Shown one piece after another: positions 1-7,746 of a DNA stretch of 64,000 bases. Within the stretch, counting starts at the first letter, position 1; each line of letters opens with the position of its first letter. The notes beneath the pieces were generated by a model. The model worked only from the letters and a program-made list of their open reading frames with translations. It had not been told where the DNA came from and did no database searches. A program made the translations under genes and the position numbers. The stretch is from Rhodoferax sp. AJA081-3 (GTDB lineage: Bacteria > Pseudomonadota > Gammaproteobacteria > Burkholderiales > Burkholderiaceae_C): positions 496,001 to 560,000 of the forward strand of contig NZ_CP059068.1 in assembly GCF_017798165.1 (NCBI RefSeq), in the 5' to 3' direction.

Positions 1-635
1 CCGATGGATTCGTAGTTCAGCATCTGCGGCACAAAGGCCTCGACCACCGGTGCGGAAATGGTGGCCACCCCGCTGCGCACCTCGCTCCACAACCACGGCT
101 CCGCTGGCAAAGCCTGTCCCTTTGGCGCTGGTGTGCCGACCGGTGCTATCCACAGTTGGCGGGGCACGCCGTCCGCAGGGTACAGATTGACAAAAGTGCT
201 TGCGTCAATATCGGCCTTAGCCCACGCCGAATAAGCCTGGTCAGCTATCGGTTTTGTAGCGTTTCCTAAAAGGCCCAGGATGGAGTATTGCGCGCTGGCG
301 TCGCTGAGTTTGGCCTTGGCCCGCATCACAAACATGGACAAGCGCTTGAGTGTGGCGGGCAGGATGTCCAGACTGCAGACCAGCAGAATCTCCGTGGCGC
401 TGCGTTTGAAGCCAATAAAGCTGGCCTGCATACGCCCTTTGGCAGAACAAAAGGCCGCCAGGCGTGCGGTGTGCAAATCCAGCAGCGAAAAGTCGTGGGT
501 CAGTTGCCCGTGGATGAATTTGGCCGCCTCTTCACCTTCGATTTTGATGACGCCTAGATGGGCAATGGGTGCCACGCCGTTTAAAAACGTTAGTGAGGTG
601 TTGGGGGCCTGGGGATGCGGGGTCGTCGTGTTCAT
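1..635 (-). CDS. ygfZ: YgfZ/CAF17-type folate-binding Fe-S cluster repair protein, partial at left edge
   Basis: Reads leftward from an ATG at 635 and leaves the window still open, so about 211 N-terminal residues are present. The product resembles GcvT-like YgfZ, a tetrahydrofolate-binding protein that helps assemble or repair Fe-S clusters in enzymes such as MiaB. Visible family features are KFIHGQLTHDF near residue 40, the stretch AAFCSAKGRMQASF, and PQMLNYESI at the edge. In the family that last stretch comes just before the signature K-G-C-Y-x-G-Q-E, which would lie outside the window, so the key Cys cannot be checked. It is divergent from mltG with only 47 bases between the starts, a common betaproteobacterial arrangement. 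The partial frame has no internal stop. The family assignment is firm; completeness is unknown. Confidence 0.9.
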   Translation of the reverse strand, partial: MNTTTPHPQAPNTSLTFLNGVAPIAHLGVIKIEGEEAAKFIHGQLTHDFSLLDLHTARLAAFCSAKGRMQASFIGFKRSATEILLVCSLDILPATLKRLSMFVMRAKAKLSDASAQYSILGLLGNATKPIADQAYSAWAKADIDASTFVNLYPADGVPRQLWIAPVGTPAPKGQALPAEPWLWSEVRSGVATISAPVVEAFVPQMLNYESI

Positions 636-682
636 GCTCTGAATTATCATTCCTCCCATGATCTCAATAGGCTTGTAGGGCT

Positions 683-1666
683 GTGCGCTTTTTCTTTGTT
701 CTCGTGCTGGGCCTTGTGCTGGCCGCTGCCGGTGCCGGATACCTGTGGGTCAATCAGCCGTTTGACCTTGCTGCAGAGTCGGTGGACGTCTCCGTAGAGC
801 CCGGCATGAGCGCCCGTGAGGTGGCAGCCACCGTTGCGCAAGCCGGTGTCGCTGTCAACCCGGTGCTGCTGCATGCGTGGTTCAGGCTTTCGGGGCAATC
901 CCGCCAGATCCGCGCCGGTAGTTATGAGTTGGACCGGTTGACGACGCCCACCAGCCTGCTGCAAAAGCTGGTGCGCGGAGAGGAAGCCCTGCGCAGCGTG
1001 ACGCTAGTAGAAGGCTGGACCTTTCGCCAGGTGCGCGACGCGCTGAAGAAAGCCGAACAGCTCAAGCCCGATTCTCAAGCCCTGTCAGCCAACGACATCA
1101 TGATGCAACTGGGCAAACCCGGTGTGCCTGCCGAGGGCCACTTCTTCCCGGATACCTACACCTACAGCAAAGGCTCCAGTGATCTTGCGGTGCTCAAGCG
1201 TGCCATGCAGGCCATGGACAAACGGCTGGCCGCTGCCTGGGCGCAGCGTGACCCCAAGTCACCGCTGACGACCCCCGAACAGGCGCTGGTACTGGCCAGT
1301 ATTGTTGAAAAAGAAACCGGCGCACCCGCAGACCGGCCCACGATATCGGCCGTGTTCAATAATCGGCTGGCCATCGGCATGCGTCTGCAAACCGACCCCA
1401 CGGTGATCTACGGCCTGGGTGATGCCTTTGATGGCAACTTGCGCAAAAAAGACCTGCTGGCCGACACACCGTGGAACACCTACACCCGCGTTGGCCTGCC
1501 GCCCACACCTATTGCCATGCCCGGCAAGGCGTCTTTGATTGCCGCCGTGCAACCGGCGCCATCCAAAGCACTGTACTTTGTGGCCAAGGGTGATGGCAGC
1601 AGCCACTTCAGCACCACGCTGGACGAGCACAATAGGGCGGTCAACAAATACCAGCGCGGACAGTAG
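683..1666 (+). CDS. mltG: Endolytic murein transglycosylase MltG
   Basis: A 327-residue inner-membrane lytic transglycosylase that cuts nascent glycan strands and so helps set their length. One N-terminal membrane segment spans about residues 3-22, followed by a LysM-like region and the YceG catalytic domain. The conserved ASIVEKETG stretch at about residues 205-213 holds the catalytic glutamate region. It is followed by the family-typical FNNRL and [15 protein letters not shown]. The start is GTG at 683: the only upstream ATG, at 658, hits an in-frame stop after six codons. The gene is followed after 19 bases by tmk, the usual mltG-tmk-holB order, and is probably cotranscribed with it. Length matches the family. 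Confidence 0.95.
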   Translation: MRFFFVLVLGLVLAAAGAGYLWVNQPFDLAAESVDVSVEPGMSAREVAATVAQAGVAVNPVLLHAWFRLSGQSRQIRAGSYELDRLTTPTSLLQKLVRGEEALRSVTLVEGWTFRQVRDALKKAEQLKPDSQALSANDIMMQLGKPGVPAEGHFFPDTYTYSKGSSDLAVLKRAMQAMDKRLAAAWAQRDPKSPLTTPEQALVLASIVEKETGAPADRPTISAVFNNRLAIGMRLQTDPTVIYGLGDAFDGNLRKKDLLADTPWNTYTRVGLPPTPIAMPGKASLIAAVQPAPSKALYFVAKGDGSSHFSTTLDEHNRAVNKYQRGQ

Positions 1667-1685
1667 AGCCGTGAAAAACCAGGCG

Positions 1686-2345
1686 ATGAGCAGCGGACTT
1701 TTTATCAGTTTTGAGGGTATCGATGGTGCGGGCAAATCCACGCACATCGACAGCTTGGCACAGGCTTTCAGGGCTCAGGGGCGCGTGGTCACCCTGACCC
1801 GCGAGCCCGGTGGTACCCCGCTGGCCGAGCGCCTGCGCCAGATGGTGCTGAACGATCCCATGGATGCCATGACCGAGGCATTGCTGGTGTTTGCTGCGCG
1901 GCGCGACCATGTGCAGACCGTGATCCTGCCCGCGCTCGCACGGGGGGATGTGTTGCTGTGTGACCGTTTTACGGACGCTACCTTTGCCTACCAGGGTGCG
2001 GGCCGGGGTTTTGATTGGGAAACCCTGGCCGTGCTGGAGGCCTGGGTGCAGGGCAGGGCGGCAGATGGTGCCACTGCTGCAACGGCGGTTGTTCTGCAGC
2101 CGCATCTGACCATTTGGTTCGACCTGCCACCGCAGGTTGCCGCCGAGCGGCTGAGCACGGCCCGGGTTCCAGACAAGTTTGAATCCCAGCCCTTGGCTTT
2201 TTTTGAGAAAGTGGCAAGTGGCTACGCCCGGCGCATGGATGCTGATGTCGGCCGGTTTGCCCGTATCAATGCTGACCAGACACCCGCCCAGGTGTGGCAG
2301 GATGTACTGCAGGCCGTGCAGTCCAAGGGGCTGTTAACGCCATGA
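1686..2345 (+). CDS. tmk: Thymidylate kinase
   Basis: Phosphorylates dTMP to dTDP in the cytosol, the step that commits thymidylate to DNA precursors. The 219-residue product has its P-loop GIDGAGKST at residues 11-19, the family motif [13 protein letters not shown] at about 40-52, and [16 protein letters not shown]. The open frame extends into mltG, but homology begins at [14 protein letters not shown], so the ATG at 1686 was chosen. A GTG at about 1672 is a weaker alternative. The stop overlaps the holB start by ATGA, which implies translational coupling with the polymerase subunit gene that follows. Confidence 0.95.
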   Translation: MSSGLFISFEGIDGAGKSTHIDSLAQAFRAQGRVVTLTREPGGTPLAERLRQMVLNDPMDAMTEALLVFAARRDHVQTVILPALARGDVLLCDRFTDATFAYQGAGRGFDWETLAVLEAWVQGRAADGATAATAVVLQPHLTIWFDLPPQVAAERLSTARVPDKFESQPLAFFEKVASGYARRMDADVGRFARINADQTPAQVWQDVLQAVQSKGLLTP

Positions 2346-3355
2346 GTAGCGAAGCCACGCCCGCAAGCCCACCCCCTTGGATCGTTGCCCAGACGCAGTT
2401 GCTGCTGGCCCAGCGCGGCCATGCCTGGCTGTTGCATGGTCCGTCGGGTTTGGGGCAGTACGGTTTGGCCATGGCGCTGGCCCGGGCTTGGTTGTGTGAG
2501 CAGCCGGGTGAGGATGGGGCGTGTGGCACCTGTGGGAGTTGCCACGCCATCGATGTGCGCACCCATGCGGATCTGTGTGTGCTGATGCCTGAGACCACCC
2601 TGCTTGAAATGGGTTGGCCGTTGGGTGAAAAAGCACAGAGCGAAATCGACGACAAAAAACGCAAAGCCAGTAAAGAAATCCGTGTGGATGCCATGCGCGA
2701 CACGGTTGAATTTGCGCAGCGAACCAGCGCCCGGGGCAGGGGCAAGGTTGTGCTGGTTTTCCCAGCAGAGCAAATGAACACGATCACCGCCAACGCCCTG
2801 CTCAAAACGTTGGAAGAGCCGCCGGGCGATGTGAAGTTTGTTTTGGCCAGTGAATCGGCCCACCAACTGCTGCCCACCATCCGCAGCCGTTGCCTGGGGC
2901 ACGCCATGCGTTGGCCCGATGCGCAGGCCAGCCAGCAGTGGTTGCAGTCTCGTGGTTTTGATGCGACGCAAGCCCAGCTTCTGCTCAAGGCCATGGGTGG
3001 CCGGCCCGAAGACGCTGCGGCCTTTGGTGCCTCTGGCCGCGACCCCAGTGCGTGGGCCGTTTTGCCCAAGGCCGTTGCCAGGGGCGATGTCGGTTTTTTC
3101 AAGGACTGGAGCATTGCCCAGACCCTGGATGCGTTACACAAGCTGTGCCACGACCTAATGGCCGTGCAAGCGGGTGCCGCGCCGCGGTTTTTTGCAAGAA
3201 GTGATCTCGTCGGCGCAGCCTCTATAGGTGCATTGAGTACCTGGGCACAGTCGTTATCCCGCACCATGCGCACCATGGATCACCCATTTAACGCAGGTTT
3301 GATGCTGGAATCGCTTGTAGGAAAAGCCCAATCGGTTTTAAACTCAGCACATTAA
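2342..3355 (+). CDS. holB: DNA polymerase III delta-prime subunit
   Basis: Clamp-loader subunit that, with gamma/tau and delta, opens the beta sliding clamp. The 337-residue product has the AAA+ start [17 protein letters not shown], where the Walker lysine position is Gln. A degenerate P-loop is usual for delta-prime, which does not hydrolyse ATP. A zinc module is formed by C52, C61, C64 and C67 (CGTCGSC). The stretch [12 protein letters not shown] and the SRC motif (IRSRCLGH) fit the family. The start is the ATG overlapping the tmk stop; the longer open frame upstream lies inside tmk. pilZ follows after nine bases. Confidence 0.93.
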   Translation: MSSEATPASPPPWIVAQTQLLLAQRGHAWLLHGPSGLGQYGLAMALARAWLCEQPGEDGACGTCGSCHAIDVRTHADLCVLMPETTLLEMGWPLGEKAQSEIDDKKRKASKEIRVDAMRDTVEFAQRTSARGRGKVVLVFPAEQMNTITANALLKTLEEPPGDVKFVLASESAHQLLPTIRSRCLGHAMRWPDAQASQQWLQSRGFDATQAQLLLKAMGGRPEDAAAFGASGRDPSAWAVLPKAVARGDVGFFKDWSIAQTLDALHKLCHDLMAVQAGAAPRFFARSDLVGAASIGALSTWAQSLSRTMRTMDHPFNAGLMLESLVGKAQSVLNSAH

Positions 3356-3364
3356 CCAGATTCC

Positions 3365-3727
3365 ATGAGCACAGCCCCCACTACCCCCCCACGGCCCAGC
3401 GTCATCCAGCTTTCCATCAAGGAAAAGGCGGCGCTGTACGCCGCGTACATTCCGGTTTTTTCGGAAGGCGGCGTTTTTATTCCCACCGCGCGGGAATACG
3501 CCCTGGGTGATGACGTGTATGTGTTGCTCTCGTTGCCCGAAGACATGCAGCGGTATCCCGTGGCAGGAAAAGTGGCTTGGGTGACGCCAGCCAAGGCCGC
3601 CGGTGGACGCACGCAGGGCGTGGGCATCACCTTCCCCAAAGACGAAAAGTCGCACGCGCTGAAGCTGAAGATTGAGGAAATTTTGGGCGCCCACATGGCG
3701 TCCGAGCGTCCCACTCAAACCATTTGA
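3365..3727 (+). CDS. pilZ: Type IV pilus PilZ protein
   Basis: A 120-residue single-domain protein closely resembling Pseudomonas PilZ, which is needed for type IV pilus biogenesis and works with PilB/FimX-type partners. Recognisable stretches are LSIKEKAALYAAYIPVF, GGVFIPTAREYALGDDVYVLL and PVAGKVAWVTP, ending in the family's SERPTQTI tail. This class lacks the N-terminal RxxxR c-di-GMP-binding motif of canonical PilZ domains, and none is visible here, so it is probably an effector partner rather than a direct c-di-GMP sensor. It lies between holB and tatD, a conserved order in beta- and gammaproteobacteria. Confidence 0.93.
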   Translation: MSTAPTTPPRPSVIQLSIKEKAALYAAYIPVFSEGGVFIPTAREYALGDDVYVLLSLPEDMQRYPVAGKVAWVTPAKAAGGRTQGVGITFPKDEKSHALKLKIEEILGAHMASERPTQTI

Positions 3728-3776
3728 GTTTTTTGCCGTAGCCCCCAGGGCACGGCCCTGCTACAGGGCGCGAAGC

Positions 3777-4571
3777 ATGTTTACCGATTCCCACTGCCAC
3801 CTGACCTTTCCAGAACTGGTCGCCAACCTGCCCGCCATTCGCCTATCGATGGCCGATGCACACGTGGACCGCGCTTTGTGCATATGCACCACGCTTGAGG
3901 AGTTTCCCGATGTCCACCGGCTGGCGACCCAATACGACAACTTTTGGTCCAGCGTGGGTGTGCACCCGGACAACGAAGGAGTCACCGAGCCCACGCTGGA
4001 TGATCTGCTGCAACGCGGGCAATTGCCGCGTGTGGTCGCCATCGGTGAAACCGGGCTGGACTATTACCGGCTGGGCGACAGAACCCATGCCGACATGCAT
4101 TGGCAGCGTGAGCGGTTTCGCACACACATCCGGGCCGCGCGGCAGTTGCAAAAGCCCTTGGTGATCCATACCCGCAGTGCATCTGAAGATACTTTGGCCA
4201 TCCTGCGCGAGGAGGGCGAAGACGGTTCTGTCGGTTCTGCGGGTGGTGTCTTCCACTGTTTTACCGAAAGCCAGGAAGTAGCCCGCCAGGCTTTGGAGCT
4301 GGGCTTTTACATTTCCTTCTCGGGTATTTTGACCTTCAAGACCGCCCAGGATCTGCGCGACGTGGCGACCTGGGTGCCCCTGGACCGGTTGCTGATAGAG
4401 ACGGACAGCCCTTATTTGGCGCCCGTGCCGTACCGGGGTAAAACCAATAACCCGTCGTATGTGCCCCATGTGGCCAAGCAGCTGGCGGCTTTGAAAGATT
4501 GCAGCATAGAAACTATTGCAGAGGCCACTACCTATAACTTCAATCGACTATTCTCAGGAGTTTTAACATGA
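3777..4571 (+). CDS. tatD: TatD-family metal-dependent hydrolase
   Basis: A 264-residue TIM-barrel metallohydrolase of the TatD/YcfH group; members act as metal-dependent DNases or exonucleases. Metal ligands expected in the family are all visible: H6 and H8 (DSHCHL), E91 (IGETGLDYY), H131 (VIHTRSA), H160 (VFHCF) and D210 (IETDSPYL). The open frame starts earlier inside pilZ, but family homology begins at MFTDSHCH, so the ATG at 3777 was chosen. A GC-rich hairpin at about 3738-3764 separates it from pilZ. Its stop overlaps the next start by ATGA. The physiological substrate is uncertain. Confidence 0.93.
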   Translation: MFTDSHCHLTFPELVANLPAIRLSMADAHVDRALCICTTLEEFPDVHRLATQYDNFWSSVGVHPDNEGVTEPTLDDLLQRGQLPRVVAIGETGLDYYRLGDRTHADMHWQRERFRTHIRAARQLQKPLVIHTRSASEDTLAILREEGEDGSVGSAGGVFHCFTESQEVARQALELGFYISFSGILTFKTAQDLRDVATWVPLDRLLIETDSPYLAPVPYRGKTNNPSYVPHVAKQLAALKDCSIETIAEATTYNFNRLFSGVLT

Positions 4572-5227
4572 GAATTTACTTGAAGCATCTGGTATATCTG
4601 TTTGTTTTAATTGGTTTTTCCGTTTCTCAAGCGGGGTCGTACGAAGATTTTTTTGGTGCCATTCAGCGAGATGACGCAGTGGCCGTTCGTGGATTGCTCG
4701 CGCGGGGATTTGACCCCAATACCGTCAATCCCAAAGGCGATTTCGCGTTGATCGTCGCCTTGCGAGAGCCTTCGCTGAAAGTTGTGACGGCGCTACTGGA
4801 AAACCCACAGACACGGGCAGAGGTTCGGACGGCCAAGGATGAAAGTCCATTGATGCTGGCAGCATTGCGAGGGTATGTTGACGTGTGCAGGCTGCTCATT
4901 GCCCGTGATGCCGACGTCAACAAACCGGGTTGGACACCGTTGCATTACGCGGCCACCGGCGGGCATATTGATGCCATGCGTTTGTTATTGGACAACCATG
5001 CGTATATCGACGCTGCATCGCCCAATGGCAGTACACCGCTGATGATGGCTTCCATGTACGGAACGATTGATGCGGTGAAACTCTTGCTCGACGCGGGCGC
5101 TGACCCAGGCCTGAAGAATGTTCAAGGCCTAACCGCCATTGATTTTGCCCGCCAGGTACAGCGAGAAGAAACGGTCTCGGTGGTTGCCGCAGCATTGCGC
5201 GCCCGCAAACCCAAGGGTGTCTGGTAA
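4568..5227 (+). CDS. Exported ankyrin-repeat protein
   Basis: A 219-residue protein with a signal peptide at about residues 1-23 (ending near SVSQAGSYEDF) and four to five ankyrin repeats filling residues 25-215. The clearest are at WTPLHYAATGGHIDAMRLLL and STPLMMASMYGTIDAVKLLL, with NVQGLTAIDFARQV as the last. No catalytic domain is seen, so it is likely a periplasmic protein-binding scaffold. It overlaps tatD by ATGA and closes the mltG-to-tatD gene string. Function is not recognisable beyond the fold. A similar ankyrin gene behind tatD occurs in relatives as far as I recall, but no partner is evident here. Confidence 0.85.
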   Translation: MRIYLKHLVYLFVLIGFSVSQAGSYEDFFGAIQRDDAVAVRGLLARGFDPNTVNPKGDFALIVALREPSLKVVTALLENPQTRAEVRTAKDESPLMLAALRGYVDVCRLLIARDADVNKPGWTPLHYAATGGHIDAMRLLLDNHAYIDAASPNGSTPLMMASMYGTIDAVKLLLDAGADPGLKNVQGLTAIDFARQVQREETVSVVAAALRARKPKGVW

Positions 5228-5295
5228 CCATATCTACTTCATACGATGTATATTATGTTAAGTGGCGCCACTGGATCTGCTAATTGTTGGTGCTG

Positions 5296-6213
5296 CTAAA
5301 GAATGGTGAACGCCACCGTTGGAACGCTGGCATCCGAAAAAGACGCGCCTAAAGCGAGCTCGCCCTTTCCATGCAAAACGCATTCAGCACGGCGCAGCAA
5401 GACGTCTGAGCCCTTGGTTCCGGCAAAGCGGACCCAGCTTCCATAACTGCTGGCGTCCACAAACACCACGCTACCGTTGCGCCACTCCAGACGCGCATGG
5501 ATACGGGAGACACGTGGATCGTTAACCACAAAATCTGCATCACGGACTCGACCGAGCTGCACCGGGAGTTCGAACGATTTGAAGCGGCGGGTGTTGCCAG
5601 ACCAGGTCAGTTCAACCTCCCGACCCAGCGCGTCACGTTCACCCGATACCTGTGCGGGGTCCAGCGAACCCTGCATCGTCAGAAAATCGGAGGCCACATC
5701 TTCATGCCATTCAATCTGGTAAACACTGCAGGGCTCCGCGCGGCCGCGGATATTGATGGGGCCTAATACCCGAAAGCTTGTACCTTGGCGTTCTTCGGCC
5801 GATGCCAGCGACGCTGCATTGGCCCAGATCTGGTAAGGGCCACACAGGTCGCAGAGCCGCGAGGCTACGTTGACGGCGTCACCATAACAGTCGCCGCCAA
5901 CCATTTCCACTTCGCCGCTGGCAACCCCAATACGCATGGGCATGCGTAGTTCCATGGGCGTGCGCAGCATACGAATGGAATGGGCGCGCTGAATCTCTAC
6001 AACTGCGTTGACCGCGCTCTGGCCATCGGGAAACATGGCCAAAACCCCGTCGCCCAGCGTTTTGACCACCCGACCACCGCTTTGCACACACTGTTGGGAA
6101 ATCCTGCTCGTGATCTCGGTCACTGTCTCGGTTGCCAGCGCATTGCCCAAAGCCTCAAACACCGCCGTGCTGCCATGCAAGTCTGTAAATACAACGGTGG
6201 TTTGAACGCCCAT
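5296..6213 (-). CDS. Class III nucleotidyl cyclase with C-terminal FHA domain
   Basis: A 305-residue soluble protein. Residues 1-170 form a class III cyclase domain: D11 and D55 for metal binding (VVFTDLHGST, VKTLGDGVLAMF), K51 and D108 in the purine-specifying positions, and N115 and R119 in VNVASRL for the transition state. The K/D pair suggests ATP, hence cAMP, as product (inference). Residues about 200-300 form an FHA domain with QLGR, SRIHARL and a SYGSWV stretch, which would bind phosphothreonine. There is no membrane segment or sensor domain, so input probably comes through the FHA domain. It is divergent from the small gene at 6373, with 159 bases between. Confidence 0.88.
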   Translation of the reverse strand: MGVQTTVVFTDLHGSTAVFEALGNALATETVTEITSRISQQCVQSGGRVVKTLGDGVLAMFPDGQSAVNAVVEIQRAHSIRMLRTPMELRMPMRIGVASGEVEMVGGDCYGDAVNVASRLCDLCGPYQIWANAASLASAEERQGTSFRVLGPINIRGRAEPCSVYQIEWHEDVASDFLTMQGSLDPAQVSGERDALGREVELTWSGNTRRFKSFELPVQLGRVRDADFVVNDPRVSRIHARLEWRNGSVVFVDASSYGSWVRFAGTKGSDVLLRRAECVLHGKGELALGASFSDASVPTVAFTIL

Positions 6214-6372
6214 TCCCGATAGTTCCGATGCTTGTCTAGGATTAGAGTTTAGGGCATTGCTGCAGACTTGAGAACCAAGCCGGTCATTGCCGGCGCATCC
6301 GTATCACGCCCTATTGCCGACCGTATGGTTTGTTTGGTATGGTAAGGCCACTTTGTCTCAGAATTAATAAAA

Positions 6373-6717
6373 ATGAGTTGGATACGATCTTCCCTGGTTA
6401 CCGGGGTGCAAAGTTTTTTTAACGGTCAAAGTGGCGCCCGTGAAACCCGCATGCAGTCCGCACTGGAAGACATTCGGGAAGCCATGCTGGAGGGCTTGAG
6501 CGTTCCCGGTGCTGCGAGCGCGTCCAAAATAGAGCTCAAGGTTACCTACGCCAGCGACTTGAATGACCTCTGGTATTTGCGTGGCGACGTCATGGCTGCC
6601 ATTGCTGCGGTGGACGGCGAGGCGGTAGCGCGGCGTAAACTGGACCGTATCAGCGGCATGTTCAAAGGTTTGTTGCCAAAATCATTGACTACGCGCAACA
6701 GCAGTCCTCGCTCCTAA
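6373..6717 (+). CDS. Small conserved-looking protein of unknown function
   Basis: A 114-residue protein, not recognised. The first half contains an amphipathic helix-rich stretch (TRMQSALEDIREAMLEG) and the middle reads LKVTYASDLNDLWYLRGDVMAAI, followed by a basic C-terminus. No signal peptide or membrane segment is visible. It stands alone, divergent from the cyclase-FHA gene and convergent with the LD-carboxypeptidase gene 13 bases downstream. Codon use resembles its neighbours, which supports a real gene. An RBS is not obvious; the region before the ATG is AT-rich. Confidence 0.65.
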   Translation: MSWIRSSLVTGVQSFFNGQSGARETRMQSALEDIREAMLEGLSVPGAASASKIELKVTYASDLNDLWYLRGDVMAAIAAVDGEAVARRKLDRISGMFKGLLPKSLTTRNSSPRS

Positions 6718-6730
6718 ATTCCGGTTTGCA

Positions 6731-7729
6731 TCAATGACTGCCGCTGTGGTCGTTCCCCCAGAAGAGCAAAACATCGCGCCCCTCTGCATGTAAATCCGCT
6801 TTTGCACCAACCGGTAACAGGACCTTGGTGGCTACGTGTCCATACGGCAGGTTGGTCAAAATGGGCGTTTTGACTTGGCTGCGCAACCATTGCACAACGC
6901 TTGCCAGCTTGAAACCCTTGTCGTGGCTGTTCAATTTGTACTCGGTAAACTGCCCCAACACAATTGCCCTTTGGCGTGCCAGAACGCCAGCGTGCAGCAA
7001 CTGCGTCAGCATCCGCTCAATACGGTACGGGTGTTCGCCCACATCTTCCAGAAACAGGATACCGCCTTTGATATCCGGAAAGTAGCCGGTTCCGAGAAGT
7101 GATGTCAGCATGGCCAGGTTGCCGCCCCAGATGGTGGCCTGGCTTGCGCGCACGATCAGGTCTTGCGGAAACTCTCCAGTTTCCTTGATTTGCCGCCAGC
7201 CCGTGCCCTCCCCCTGCCCCGTCAACATATCGTTGAAACAATCTTCCATGATGTCATCGGGTACCGCTGGCGTGGTTTGGCTGAGAGCATCGTTGGGGTC
7301 TGGCTTGCCGCCAACACCAAAACCCTCGCAGAGGGCGGGACCAGCCCAGGTTGTGCTGCCCGTCTTTGCCAGCAGTGCCAACTGCAAAGCGGTGAAATCA
7401 CTAATGCCTACGAACTGGGTACCCCGCTCAATGGATTTGGCCAGCGCCTTGTAGCGTATGCCGCCCAGTATGCGGGTGAGTCCATAACCACCGCGGGAAA
7501 TCAGGGCTACATCGGCGCCACTGGCGGCTGCACGGTGAATGGCCGCCAAACGGGTGGCGTCGTCACCGGCAAAACGCGTGTGGCTCGCCAGCGCATCGGC
7601 GTCGACCTCGACTTCGTGACCCAGGAACTGCAGGCGGCGCACACCGCGTTTGAAAGCGGCCTTGTCGCGCACCGCTCCGGAGGGGGAGTAAATGTAGATG
7701 TGTTTTTTCACCGCGCCATTATCAGGCAC
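6731..7729 (-). CDS. ldcA: LD-carboxypeptidase (LdcA / MccF family)
   Basis: A 332-residue serine peptidase of family S66. LdcA cleaves the terminal D-Ala from cytoplasmic murein tetrapeptides during recycling; MccF paralogues detoxify microcin C. The nucleophile region VGISDFTALQLAL contains the Ser. GGNLAMLTSLLGTGYFPDIKG and ILFLEDVGEHPYRIERML carry the Glu, and LPYGHVATK carries the His. RGGYGLTRIL near residue 80 is the usual oxyanion-side motif. Length and order fit LdcA better than MccF (inference). It is followed, in the same direction, by nothing close; the upstream REC-GGDEF-EAL gene ends 17 bases before its start. Confidence 0.9.
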   Translation of the reverse strand: MPDNGAVKKHIYIYSPSGAVRDKAAFKRGVRRLQFLGHEVEVDADALASHTRFAGDDATRLAAIHRAAASGADVALISRGGYGLTRILGGIRYKALAKSIERGTQFVGISDFTALQLALLAKTGSTTWAGPALCEGFGVGGKPDPNDALSQTTPAVPDDIMEDCFNDMLTGQGEGTGWRQIKETGEFPQDLIVRASQATIWGGNLAMLTSLLGTGYFPDIKGGILFLEDVGEHPYRIERMLTQLLHAGVLARQRAIVLGQFTEYKLNSHDKGFKLASVVQWLRSQVKTPILTNLPYGHVATKVLLPVGAKADLHAEGRDVLLFWGNDHSGSH

Positions 7730-7746
7730 CGGTTGCAGCGATTGGC

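Noticed and set aside
2342..3355. Broken Walker A in holB as a defect
   Set aside because: Delta-prime subunits normally have a degenerate P-loop; the change to Gln is not evidence of decay.
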